DNA from: Ancistrus triradiatus
Taxonomy: Eukaryota; Chordata; Actinopteri; Siluriformes; Loricariidae
NCBI GenBank assembly: GCA_025084515.1
Contig: JAJAGP010000369.1
Location: 58,501 to 122,500, forward strand
Length of the DNA: 64,000 nucleotides
Reading direction: 5' to 3'
Positions 27,101-41,000 of this stretch are shown piece by piece (within the stretch, counting starts at the first letter, position 1; every line of letters starts with the position of its first letter). The position numbers and the translations under genes are program-made. The notes beneath the pieces are model-generated. The model did no database searches, was not told where the DNA came from, and was given only the letters and a program-made list of their open reading frames with translations.

Positions 27101-30100
27101 TTGGTCTCCTGCAGCCAGAATAAACAGTTCGAATGCAAAACTTTATGGGACTGAAACGGCCTTAGCTAGTCAAATGTAATGTGAATTCAAACGTGTATTT
27201 GTTCCAGGACACATCAAATCTGAGCTGCACTGGAACGAGTGTAAACATCAGTGAAGCAATGACCGGCATGTAAAGGGAGGAAGTATCATGTGATATCAGG
27301 GACAGAAAACACAGATTATATGGCTGCCATCTGATTACTATCTATAGCAGGCTACAGAGAGGTCCGGGGAGGGAGGTTATGCCCACCGTCAAGCATGGCA
27401 TTTCAGAGACGTCAGACGCCCTTCTGTGCAGCATTACAATCAACGTTTGGAGCTTCTCTCTCAGTCCGGTAATTAAAGACTATAGTTTTGTCGTGGAAAA
27501 CCTAAAATGGTGTAACATGGGTGTAGCCCTAATCTGTTCTGTAAGTACACACATAACTCTTGGCCACATATTTTTAAAAAAGGTATATTTTAAAGAAACA
27601 AACACTAACCGACCCCACCAACGTAGCAATTATGTCTCACACATAGGCTTTCCTTTTACAAAACTGTAATTAGTGTGGAAAAAGCCGCAAATTTGTTGTC
27701 GCACATGGATTGCCCCTCACACGCATGCAAATTTGGCGCTGAGGTCCTGTATCCTTTAACAACCAGAAACCCGCTTTTACCTTGTACATAGTTTAGTAAC
27801 GAAAGATCTCTTGATGAGACAGAGATGTGCTTTATCTAATTCGGCTAAGACCGACTGAACAAAACAAAAGATCAGAGTCTGTAATCATGTTGTGTTGTGT
27901 TGAACCACAAATGGGTTTGAGCCACAACCCATGGGGCTACACCGCAATCTTTGGCAATGCGCTATTACGTTATAGAGGAAATACCATAATAAGATCCACA
28001 GCAGTAAACATGGTCATATAAGTAATAACCTTCGAGCATGTATAACATTATAAGCTTGTAAGGTCTATTGCTAAAGCTGGAAATATAATATAATGTTGAA
28101 TAAATGAATAATAAACACTACTCCTTCTAATAATAATCATATTGCTGTTGTTGTTTCTCATATTATTACTGTATATCAATTTACGATGCTTTATAATAAA
28201 TAAAAAATTTATAACAACAACAAAAACAATCATGATAACAATAATCGAATGGTTCGGCGGTCCAATATGTAAGCCCTCCACTGCAAGGACCCGGGTTTGA
28301 ATCCTGGCACTGCCTTCCAGCCATGACGGGCTTCAAATGCCCACAGGATTGGCTGTGACTGAGGAAGTGGAGGATAGTCTGGTGATCATCCCCTGCTGCT
28401 GAGTCCTGCAGTGAATTAGCATCCCAGCAAAGGGCACGCTTTCGTATGCACGTTGCATTCTCGAAAAAAAAAAGTTTAATAAATTAAAATATAAATGACA
28501 TAACAAGCAAAACATAAGACGGAAACTAAAGTGCTCACTCTGAAAAATATTAATTAATTTATATAAAATGTTGTGGGCTGTATAAATAAACCATGGACCC
28601 ACTGATCGCTTGTCTCACTAGAGTACAGTTTTACTTATAAACCACTTACGGAGACCTTAAGCATTACGTAATGGTGCAAACATGTGAGTCCTTGTAGACA
28701 AACATGTATTTATTATGGACTGTGTGTCCACAGCAGTTATGAGCAGCACATTACCTCGGCTTTGTGTTGTCTCTCGGTGCTGTGATTGTGCTTCTCCTCC
28801 ATGTCCACCAGCTTCAGTTTCAGATAGGACACCTCGTCCATCAGATCAAGTTTTTGGGATTCGAGAGCGTTCCTGCTCAGTAGCTCCTAGACGAGGTCGT
28901 GAACAAGAACGCATGCATGCACTGATGAGCAAAAGAGTGAAACCTCTGCTCGGAGCGTCTTCAAACAACTCTGTTGAGCCTCGGCTTCATGTTGGCTAAA
29001 TATACACAGACTATGAGGGCTATATTTACTTCCCTGCTCAGTGCCTGAATGACACAGGAAAAAGAGAGAGCTGGAGAAAGGCGCCTCCAAAACACTCAGC
29101 CGAAAAGTATGTTAGAAATCAGACAGAAATATGGCCGAGGTTTAACAGGTGAGAAATACAAGCTTACAGAAATACGTCGAGTGTCAGTGACAGAAACCAC
29201 ACTCTGGACTTTATCCTCTCTGTTTAAACTCAGACTGGACTGAATTGATTTTTGCCAACCAAAGATATTGTGCCACCTGAAAGATATTCAAGCCCTCAGT
29301 TTGGAGAGCACACTTTCAAACTTTGTGCCTTCCACAGAGTGCACATGGAAAAAATTAGGCTATGTCACTGGGAGCGGGTTTACTTTTGAAACCAAAACCT
29401 CAAAATGACCACATCTTGAAAATGCTTCCCATCAGGAAGGCCAGAAGCTGCAGATTCATTCAGCAGCAGTGCTTTTAAAAGAAACAAAAAAACCTACAAT
29501 TAACTTTCCAGGAAAATACAAAACAGAAATTGGACTGAGGCCTACATAAACATATATACATATATACCCTCTAAACATTGTTGTAGTCCAAGTGCACTTA
29601 TTCTTGGCAACGTATTACATATTCCTTAATACTTTCAGCTGCTTTCAGTACGATAATGCATCCTGCCTCGCTCAAAAATGTTCAGGAATGGTTTGAGGAA
29701 AATAACAAGGAGTTCAAGGTATTGCCCTGGCTTCCAAATTCCCAGATCTCAATCAAGCATCTGTGGGATGTGCTGGCCCAAAGACAGGTCCCGTCTCAAC
29801 TGGATTGGCCCCCTGTCTAGGGATGGATGGAGGCCTCAGCTTGAGATTGGATTAAGCTTGTATGAAAGTGAATGAATGAATATATCCCACTGAACTCTTC
29901 CTGCAGAATGGGCACAACCCAAATGTATGCCACGCTCTGAACGCCACAACCCCTTTAAATATTTGGGGTTTCAAGTCAAAGTAAGGTCTGCCTTCACGGT
30001 CCAAAATTCAGAGCACATCTCTGGGCACGTCACGTGCAGATGTTCTCAAAACGCACAGCTTAAATCCAGAACAAACTAACAATTGCCTTACTGACAATAG

Positions 30101-32055
30101 AAAGGAAGTGCACATTAGAGAGAAGGAACATGAGATAATAAGGAAGGTAAAGTTACTAACAGAATGGGAAGAGCGTTACAAAAACCAGCTGGGGAACACG
30201 TCAGAGGAGAAGTTATGTTAAACAATTCCAGGCAGACCAAACAAGCTGCGGCTAGGACACGTCTGCTTTCCATAAGTCACGCTACGGTCCGTGAGATCTC
30301 TGAGGTACGTTCTACAATCGAGTAACACTGGGAAGAGCATTAGTCTCTACTTCTTTGATTACATACAAGAATAGGCAATTTGCTCTAGGATAATTAATAG
30401 TTCCTGTTCATTTCAGTTCCTGTTCATGCATTATCAGCAACTCAGGACGAAAGACGCACGCATGCATTTGCAGAGACCCTGATTTGCATTCAGACTTGCT
30501 TTGGAAGTCTGTGTGGCACTACCCTCTGTGCCATGATGCCACCTACAAGTTCAAGTGTTATGTTCATACGAACAGCTTAATTACACAGTATATACTCTCA
30601 ATTTTTATTTCTATTACTCAGCTGTCTGGCCTTTAGGTCATTGCCTTCACCTGAGTCGCAAATGTCATGTGACTCGCCAATATTTATACAACAAGATAGC
30701 CAACAGTCCAGTGACGCACCTACTCTAGAAATAAGTCTTCCATACACTTCCCTGCTTGTTATTTATGATGTGTGACAGAACTGAAACGCCTGATTATTTC
30801 TGATTCTTTTTTTAACCAAAACAACCCCAAATCGTTACTATCTGAGATCAGGACTGACAGGTTTTCGAATGTCTGTATCAGTTTTTCAGCTTTCGGCGCA
30901 CAGGCCGGGTTTGAGCTCGCCACTGAGGTTTGGGTGCTTAGATTAAAATGAGAAAATCAAGCTATATTATGGCCCAGAAAAAAAGTGTTGGCCCTGTTTC
31001 CGCTGCCTTCTGCTATTTTGTTCTGTTTACAGAGCCTGGACCAACCACATGAATCTTTTTTTTCCCCCTTTGGTATATTTTTATATACTTGTGTGAAAGC
31101 TTGATTAAATCCAGCGCTGCTCTGTAACATGTGTGATAACCACGGTATTTCCACAATGAAAGTCATGCTGAAGGCAAAATTATGAGTGTGACCGTTGAGG
31201 ATGCGTAGGAGTTTTGTTTCAAATCTAAAAATAAAAACTCGTTTTATGAAAAAACACTCTAGATAAACATTTTATCATACTATTATCTAGTTATTAAAAG
31301 TAATCCGGTGGCACAGCGATATACGATCTAAGGTCTTCCACTGCTTTAAACCACATTCAAGTTTCAGCGGAGCCTCATCCAGGCACGACTGGCTGTGTTT
31401 GAGGGAGGAGATGCCTTGGGGGATTATCCCCTGGCTGAAACAGTGACCTCTGCCAGATCTACAATGGATTTATGTCTGCACTCTGTTATTTGGGGATATG
31501 GACCAAAACCCCTATGACCCTGATCTGAAAATCAGGCATATAATGTGGAAAAGGGAAGAATTTTGATCTTAAAAATTATTTTAAACAGGCATTACTGGGG
31601 ATATAATGTCCTCCCACACAGGGCTTTAATTCTGCCATGCTATTATGCATTCTATTAAAAGTTAATACAATGTTTTTGCAAAGAAACTTATCCTTTATCG
31701 TCCTCAGCAAGCATCAGCTACAGATAGTGATCTATATCTGTAGAGTACAGTATGTACTATCGTATTTAGATACCGTTTCAGTAAGAAAAACACAATATAT
31801 CATTTATAGTTTGTTGCATTTTGGGAACAAACCCTTCTACCTACCTGTCTGTATTCTGCAACTCAACAGTCTATTGAGATACATTTTCGTTTCTCAAAAG
31901 AAATAAAGTACTAAATGTTTAGAATACCTGTTGCAGCATCTCTTCCGTGGAGTTGAGCTTGTGTTGGTGCTCCTCCAGAGAACTCTCCAAGTCACGGATC
32001 TTCTCTCCCTGAGCCTCAACTTGGTCTGTTAACACACTCACCTGTGCGAGTTTGT

Positions 32056-32092
<37 letters not shown>

Positions 32093-35000
32093 ACAAATAG
32101 AGGAAGTGAGATTAGTATTAGTATTTAATCCTAACACACCTTAAAACCCCCTTTACAAAACAAGCTCAATTCCCTATATGTCAACACCACTACCTCTTTT
32201 ATTTAATTTATTTTATAAATAATATCAGAGTTTCTAGAGGCACCCTTTACACATCGTTGCCCGCATTCAAAACTTTCAATGTAATCTGTCAACACCCATT
32301 ATGCCAAGACCATGCTGGTAGAACCTGTCGTGGATTTTGAAATACTTATTTACAGTCTGAGGAGAAACAAACACAAAACTGGTTCTAAATCCTTAAGGAT
32401 TATGATGACTGCGTTGTAATCATAATTCAGTATCAGCAGCACGGGTACAGGTGCCTCTAACAGCCGAGCAGACTTTCTGCCAAATCTCAGGCTCTCAGAA
32501 TCACGATCAGGCTAACATGCAAGAGACCACAAATATGCAGAATCATCGTTAATCATCTTCACTGTAACCCGTTCCGACTTGAGAGCCTTCGCAAGATGTT
32601 TAACCCAACATAGTCCAGATTTTCAGTGTAGGTATTCATCTTAAGACACATAAAAGAATAAAGTAAATAAACTCACAGTGATTTACCTGGATAAATTGAG
32701 GGGGAAAAATTCTGAACCCTGTATCATAAACCTGACATAACCATGTCTTACACTGTGCTGTCATAAGGAGGGAGTTGTACCGACATATATACTAAACACT
32801 GCATATTTGAGAGCTGTCAAACAATTAAAAGTTTAACTAGTTTTAATGATTTAATGTTCTGTATTGATTCATCACATGCTTGCTCCAGTCTGACCCTAAT
32901 GTAATTCGTTTCAATTACAATACAAACTTCAACATATTGCATTTATTAGTTATTAATAATACATCCCCCCTATAACCAGTACCAAAGGACTAAGGCCTCC
33001 TATAACCAGTACCCAAAGATACAGTCCCCCTAGAACCAGACCCAAGCAGACAATCCTCCTATAACCAGTACCGAAGTTTTATAGGCCCCCTACAACCAGG
33101 TCCCAAAGATAGAGGCCCCCTAGAACCAGAACAAAGCATACAGGCCTCCTATAACCAGTACTGAAGTTTTACAGGTCCCCTACAACCAGTACCAATGGAT
33201 ACAGGCCTCCTATAAGCAGTAACCAAGTTTTACAGGCCTCCTTTAACCAGAACCCAAAGATAAAGGAGTCCCCATTTATCCAGGACTCCTGAGGAGACGC
33301 AACTTCAAAATGCAACTCAAACCTCACCTAGCCAGTGGTTGGATACAAACCAGAGTGACTCACGCTGGTTTATCTTGCCTGTGGTGAGTTGCGTTTTGAA
33401 GCTGACTGTCTTCAGGATCCCTGTCTCCATTGGTCCTGGTTACGCTGGGCTCGTGACCACAGCAGTGCCCGTGTTGTGGGCCAGGAAAAGCGGGTATAAA
33501 ATGTAGATGAGATAAGCGTATATGTCAGATAACGCTTCTGAACGTCACCTGTCATGACAGCTAACACGCCTGACTGTGATACCGAGGTAAATGCACAGTA
33601 AATGCAGCTTATACTCAGTCAGAAGTAGCAACTTAAATTGCCAATACTGCAGAGACTGAACCTACAGAAGACACACATGCACTCATTGGAGCTGAGATCC
33701 ACGTCTCACCTGTAAGACGAGCGACTCCTTATCCCCCTCCAGTCGAGAGAGTCGGTCTTGGTAGCTCTCGTTGTTGCCGTGTGCCCGCGGGTTGACCTGT
33801 GGACCAGTGATGGGTTGTAGGTAACGTTACACTTTCAACAACAAGGAGAAACCGAGCCACTGTAAACCATCACACCCACAACAGCAGTTAGTTCTGAGGT
33901 GAGTCATTAAACCCCAGGCTGGCCCACATTGCCAGAACTGGCTGACTGTCAGAGGAATGTCTTAAGAGGTTTTACATTTTAGAGCAGGGTTTAAATGGCA
34001 CGAGGCAACAGCGATCTGTCATGGAAGTGTGAACTGCTTTGTGCCTTGTGACACGCCATTCTGTTTAGTTACTGTCCTATGACGCTCATTGTGCAGAGTG
34101 TATAATGCATGTTTATAATAAGGATTTAGACTAATTACACACTGACTCCACATAGTACCAACTGTATCAGAACTGAATGGAAGTATTCACCCATTCCCCC
34201 ATCTAATGTCAGGGGAAACAGGGTCAATCACTGAGTTATACAACCACTGACAGCGGCTATAATTTGCCATAAAGCTATAATTATAATCAATTATAATCAC
34301 AATTTGTAAAACTGTGGTTTGACGTGCTTAATTTTTGGTCACTCAACTCCCTTTTTGTGCGTTTAAGAGTAGAGATCCAAGCAGGTTTTATTATGTAACA
34401 CAAAGCTATGGAACATATTTATTATATTTATTATCATCTATCCTTTTTACTTTACCATTCAGAGCTTTGGTACAGAAACATCTCAAGATCCTGTACTAAC
34501 GAGGTCATTTACAGCCTTAGTTCCCTTCATCAAACAGAACAAGCGCTCTATCGCTCGGTGAGCTCTTTAACTCGGTACAAACTTGTACCAAAGGACGTTT
34601 ACCAAGCTTTAGGATGCACCCACTGTTTATGATTGTGTACTCATAAAAGTACTTTGTGTTCTAAAACCATGTGTTCTTAATTAGCCATGTGACCAAATAT
34701 GAGACAAGTCAGTTTCTCCTTAAACAAAGATTAAATGAAGTAAGATATAATTAATATCATAAAATATATGAAGTAAACTATACAGCAGTCAACATAAATA
34801 TAGAGTCGCATGCTAATGTCTAAATGAAACAAGCTTGCATGGAACAAACACATTTCTGCAGATTCTAATGCGTGCATTTTAACCACGTTGGGAAAGCTGC
34901 CAATTTTAAACTATTAAAAACAACCTGGCATGTGCAAGTTTGACCTATTAATATTAACAGCCTCTCAGAACTTACCTGACTTGTTAATGGATCAATACTT

Positions 35001-38000
35001 TTGCAGGACTGTCCTATTTAAGTTTGTTTCTTCCAGATATAATATGACCAGAACTGGCCAAACTTTTGCATAAGACCGTGGACGCTTTTTGGATATTTCA
35101 TATTTCCATAGCAAGTTTGCAAACTTTTTATATCTGTGTCCTTGTGAGCAATTGCTCTGATTTGGAATCTGATTTACACTTGCCCATGAATCCTGAACCT
35201 GAACCACGTCATTTTTACCACAGTAAGCAACAACAATTTCAAGTGTGCAAACAAGGAAATCAGTTCATTTAAAGGCAAGAAAACGAAAGCAGGAGAACGA
35301 AGAAGCACCATAACGTTTAAGCTTACCTTCCTAAGCCAGGTGAAGTGTTTGTGAAATTCAATGTCACACTCCATGACTGAGGGCCATGATCCTGCCTGCG
35401 TCTTTGCTCACCTCTAAGACCAACAACTGCATCCAAACTGGAAGAAATGCCCAGCTAAAGGACTAATCTAGTCCTGCTGTCTCTATTCCTCTGAACAGAC
35501 AGCCTTTCTATGTTGCCTGAAGGCTCTTTAAGGTTCCTGAGCATCTGGTTTGGAGCAAGAGCCTAACATCAGACTGTGGTCTCGCCACTCAGATCTCGCC
35601 AGCTGCATTCTCCCTCCCTTTCTTCTTTCCCTTTTTCTCCTCCTCCATCTCTCTTTTGCTCTTTTCCTCTCTCCTACAACAATTCCGTTGCACTGGATCC
35701 ATTTCGCTTTCCATTTTATTCGTTTTATTAGCCTTATTGTATGTTTTTTTGCTTGCACCCTCAAACTACTCGTATGAATATTGATCTGCACTCGCCCCCT
35801 ACCTCTGGCGTTCTCCTTCCTGAGATCTCATTATCAAGCACTTCACCACCTTTTGTGGGGCTTTGTGGTGAGCGCACGCCTGCGACACACGTGTTGCACG
35901 GCAGGCCGAAGGAGGAGGAAAGGGAAAAGAGAATAAATGAGGCCCAGTGTACAGAGAGGTAAAAGGAGGGTGCAGGGAAAGGGGTACAAAAGAGCAGGAC
36001 GGGGGCAGCAGACAAGGAGAGATTTTACAGATAACAGTTAAGTTAAAAGGAATAAGTTAGGAGTTTTCACCAGTGGCTCTCATGGGTAGTGGATAGCCAA
36101 AATGATCACAAGTATAGTTACAGAAAACCAAACTGTCCTAAGCTTTACTACTGAATAAGCAAAAACAATTTGAAGCAAGTTGACACTTATGCTGCACTTT
36201 GTCGGCTTAGGTCCTAAAAAAACTGTGCATACGTTTTAAAACCTGTTCATTTGAATAAAACTCATTGTTTCCATGTCATTTGTCTTCACTAGTTGATTTA
36301 CTTGCTTATAGATAGATTGATTCATTGATTGATTGATTAGGTAGAATTTGACATGCTATCTCGGAAAGGTACAGGTACACTTTAAAAGGGCGCCAGTCCA
36401 GTGCAGGGTTGGGCAGGGATTGAGCTCAAGGTAAGTGGAAATGAATTATCTGCTTTTAAAAGGTTGAGGTTGATGGAGGAAAGGTTGGTGAGGCATAATT
36501 TAGTGTCATATAGTGATATATAGTGTTGCAAAGAGATGCAAGCCAACATTTGAAAGTCCACTTTAAACGACAGGTCGATGAGGAATATGGATTCACAAAA
36601 GTAAATCCTTGCAATAGTATTCCTAAAAGCACTCTCAGAAGTTCATAGGACCAAAAACAGAAACCGTTCCATAACTAACGTTGAACGTCTTATCCCAAAA
36701 CTCCTGCGTTTGCATCCTAAGTAAAGCAAGTCAGCACCTGGAAGTTTGCCACTTCTGAATAACAGGACTCAGTGGGTATTCCTGTATGGTGGCTACGCTC
36801 AAAGCAGAGACTGACTCGTGCCAGGATCTGAGATATGACCATTATGCCACGATACACTTTTTCAAGCAATCGTGGGCATCTGACTTAACCCATACGTGCT
36901 CAGGGGTCTTGCTCTGACTTTCTAGTAACGATGATGACGATGATAATGATGATGATGCTCTACCTTCTGTCACTTTCTGCAGCAGAATGACATCTTTCTG
37001 CTAAATGTGGACCTCTTGTAGTCTCATCATGTAACACCACAATAACCACTGCAGTCACTCTTAGATTGAAGGGTTAGATAGAGCAGAGCCGCTACAGGAC
37101 CCACCAGATTCTCATCCAGTCGCAGCAGCAGAGTTTGCACCGCGCTACAGGGAACTGCTCTCCATAGCCGATCCTTGTCTCCCACGCAGATTTGGGTATC
37201 CAAAGGATTCTTCGTCTCCTCTGCCAGCTGCAGCATCTTCACCGATGAGCAACGGTCTGAAGCAGCCTGCAGCACTGGGCTGTGCCGTACCTCATCAGCT
37301 GGTAAAACAGAATTAGAACCTGATTTGGAGAGGCTGGTGATGTCAGATATGGACATTTTTCAAAAGAGCTTTAAAAACTTCAGCACTTCGTTTACTAGTG
37401 CAGCATTATTGAAACCTTCCAGTGCATCACATATCTTTTGTAATGTAAGGGCACCCCTGGTCAGCCCCATGCATCATGCAGACCCAGTCCACACCCCTAG
37501 AAATGCTGAGCCTTAGGACCTTTGGTTGAGGCAAAAACATTTATGAAGCACAGATCTGAATGTGCACAAAATACATCCTGAGCATAACCATAAATCAGAG
37601 TTTAACACTACCAGGAGGCCAGAGGACTCAAATACCTGAACTTATCGGTGCCAGGATTCAGACTTTTGTGTCTTGGAAGTATACACCAGAGCTAAACCGT
37701 TCCAGAAGGCCAAACATCTTGACTTTGGGTGCCAAGGAACCATAAACCAGAATTTAACAGCACCAGGAAACCACAATTCTGAACATTCTGTGCCACAAAA
37801 CCATACACCTGAAACTAACAGTGCCAAGTGGCCACACATCTGGATTTTTGGTGTTACTGAACCATACAGCTTCACTTAATAGTGGCAGAACACCACATAA
37901 GCTGGACTTTTGGTGCCAGCAAACCATACGCCTGAAATTAACGGTGCCAGGAAGCCAAACATCTTGACTTTTGGTGCCAGGGATTCATAAACCAGAGCTT

Positions 38001-41000
38001 AACAACACAGGAGGCCACACATCTGAATATTCGGTGCCACGGAACCATATTCTTGAATTTAACACTGCCAAGAAGTCACCCATCGGGACTGTTGGTGCAG
38101 AGGATCCACACACCTGAACTTAATAGCACAAGTAGGTCACATACCTAGATTTATGGTGCCAGGGAGGCATATCCTTAAATTTAACAGTGCCAGGAAGTCA
38201 CACATCAGGACTTTTGGTGCCAGGGAACCATAAAAAAGAATGTAACAGCACCAGAGGCCAAACATCTGGACTTCAGTTCCAGGGAGCCATACAGCTTAAC
38301 ATTGCCAGGCTGGATACACCTGATCTTAATGGCACCAGGAGGCCACACATCTGGACTTTCGGTGCTGGTGAATCATACTGGACTTTTACAGTGCCAGGAA
38401 CCTGAATTCTGAATGTGTTTCCCAGGTCTTTCTCACCAGGAGCTCCCGTCCCACAGCAGTCCTCGAGGTAGGGGCTGGGTCTTTATAATGAACAACATAA
38501 TAAAGAACAAAAGAAACTGATGAAACCACAATTAATCTGAAAGAACTTAATCTAAAGTTAATTTTTAATTATTAAAACAAATCTGGAAAAAGTTTTTAAA
38601 AAAATCTATGCATTTACTCTAGCCTGGTGCTAGTCTGTGCTTGCTTACGTTAGCTATTTAAACCCTATACGTAACAGCCATCGTGAAATCATCAAAGACT
38701 AAGTACAGCTTTCATTTATTAGTGGAATTTCCACCGTGGTTAACTGTATAAGGCCCACACATACTGCATCCTCCACTGCGGCTGTCGCCACTGCAGCTAC
38801 TTTTATCGTGGGGCTTTAAAAGCTATCCGTGCTTCTAGATCTATTATAGCTGACCTTGTTATTTTAAGTGATAAGAAGTTGGAATTATATTCTTGCTGAA
38901 TTTTATAGTTTTATATTATAGTAAGATTGGCTGATATACAGTGGGGCAAAAAAGTATTTAGTCAGCCACTGATTGTGCAAGTTCTCCTACTTAGAAAGAT
39001 GAGAGAGGTCTGTAATTTTCATCACAGCTACACCAACTATGAGAGACAAAATGAGAAAAAAAAATCCAGGAAATCACATTGTAGGATTTTTAAAGAATTT
39101 AATTGTAAATCATGGTGGAAAATAAGTATTTGGTCACCCACAAACAAGCAAGATTTCTGGTTCTCACAGATTTGTAACAGATTTAAGAAGCTCTTCTGTC
39201 CTCCACTCGTTACCTGTATTAATAGCACCTGTTTGACCTTGTTACCTGTATAAAAGACACCTGTCCACAGCTTCAAACAGTCAGACTCCAAACTTAACCA
39301 TGGCCAAGACCAAAGAGCTGTCGAAGGACAGCAGGAAGAAAATTGTAGACCTGCAGCAGGCTGGGAAGAGTGAATCTACAATAGGCAAGCAGGTTGATGT
39401 GAATAAATAAACTGTGGGAAAATGGAAGACATACAAGACCACTGATAATCTCCTTCGATCTGGGGCTCCACGCAAGATCTCATCCCATGGGGTCAAAATG
39501 ATCATGAGAACAGTGAGCAAAAATCCCAGGACTACATGGAGGGACCTGATGAATGACCTGCAGAGAGCTGGGACCAAAGTAACAAGGCTAAAGACTCAGT
39601 TCCTAACTCAGTTCCTGCAGTGCCAGGTGTGCCCCCCTGCTTAAGCCAGTACATGTCCAGGCCCGTCTGAAGTTTGCCAGAGAGCATATGGATGATCCAG
39701 AAGAGGATTGGGAGAATATCATGTAGTCAGATGAAACCAAAATACAACTTTTTAGTAAAAACTCAACTTGTCATGTTTGGAGGAAGAAGAATTCTGACTT
39801 GCATCCCAAGAACACCATACCTACTGTGAAGCATGGGGGTGGAAACATCATGCTTTGGGGCTGTTTGTCTGCAGAGGGGACAGGACGACTGATCCGTGTT
39901 AAGGGAGGAATGAACGGGGCCATGTATCGTGAGATTTTAAGCCAAAACCTCCTTCCATCAGTGAGAGCATTGAAGATGGAACGTGGCTGGGTCTTCCAGC
40001 ATGACAGTGATCCCAAACACACCGCTCGGGCAATGAAGGAGTGGCTCCATAAAAAGCATTTCAAGGTTCTGGAGTGGCCTAGCCAGTCTCCAGACCTCAA
40101 CCCCATAAAACATTTGTAGAGGGAGTTGAAAGTCCGTGTTGCCCCAAATAATCACTGCTCTAGAGGAGATCTGAATGGAGGAATGGGCCAAAATACCAGC
40201 TACAGTGTGTGCCAACCTGATGAAGACTTACAGGAAACGTTTGACCTATGTCATTGCCAACAAAACTTATGTCACAAAGTATTGAGTTGAACTTTTGTTA
40301 CTGACCAAATACTTAATTTCCACCATAATTTACAAATAATTCTTTAAAAATCCTACAATGTGATTTCCTGGATTTTTTTCTTGCTGCATGCAGTGCTCTT
40401 AAAACAAACATCTGATGTTTCATCAAAACCTTCCTCTGGAAGCTCTTTGAACAGAAGATGGTACAGGGATTTTAGTTCCTTTCGCACAGCCCCTTTTCTG
40501 TCCATCTTGTCATGTCTAATTATCCCATTGTCTTCCATCATGGGACATACAGTGGGGTCAAAAGTCTTAGACCAATAGTGAAAATGCTTTGAGTCTTTGA
40601 GGTTTGAGGCTTTGCACCAACTACTTGAAGACCAATGACGATCAAGTAGTGCTTGACTGTAATAGACTTGGTCCACAGTCACCTGACCTAAACCCCATCA
40701 CGCTTTTATGGGGGCACTAGAAGACTGGGAATGCATTACAAAATTTCGATTATAATATGTTTGGTCTATAAAACACTCAGTGCATTCAATATTCTCAAGG
40801 TTCATTCAATATTATCTATTTCAGTGTACCTGAAAATATGAGAAATGGTGGTTTGGAATGTGTGAGGAAACCAGAGTTCCTAAAGAACACCCACAATGAC
40901 ACAGGGAGAACTGAGGATCTCTGGAGATGTGAGGCCACAGTGCCCATTGTTTTTACTAAACCATGACCATGAAGTTATTTATGTTCAGACACCTCACTGC

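Noticed and set aside
32965..33275. CRISPR-like repeat array (also 37605-38415)
   Set aside because: Repeats are contiguous with no unique spacers, and the genome is eukaryotic. They are minisatellites.
39301..40160. A functional Tc1 transposase gene
   Set aside because: At least three in-frame stops, a frame disturbance and a truncated right end.
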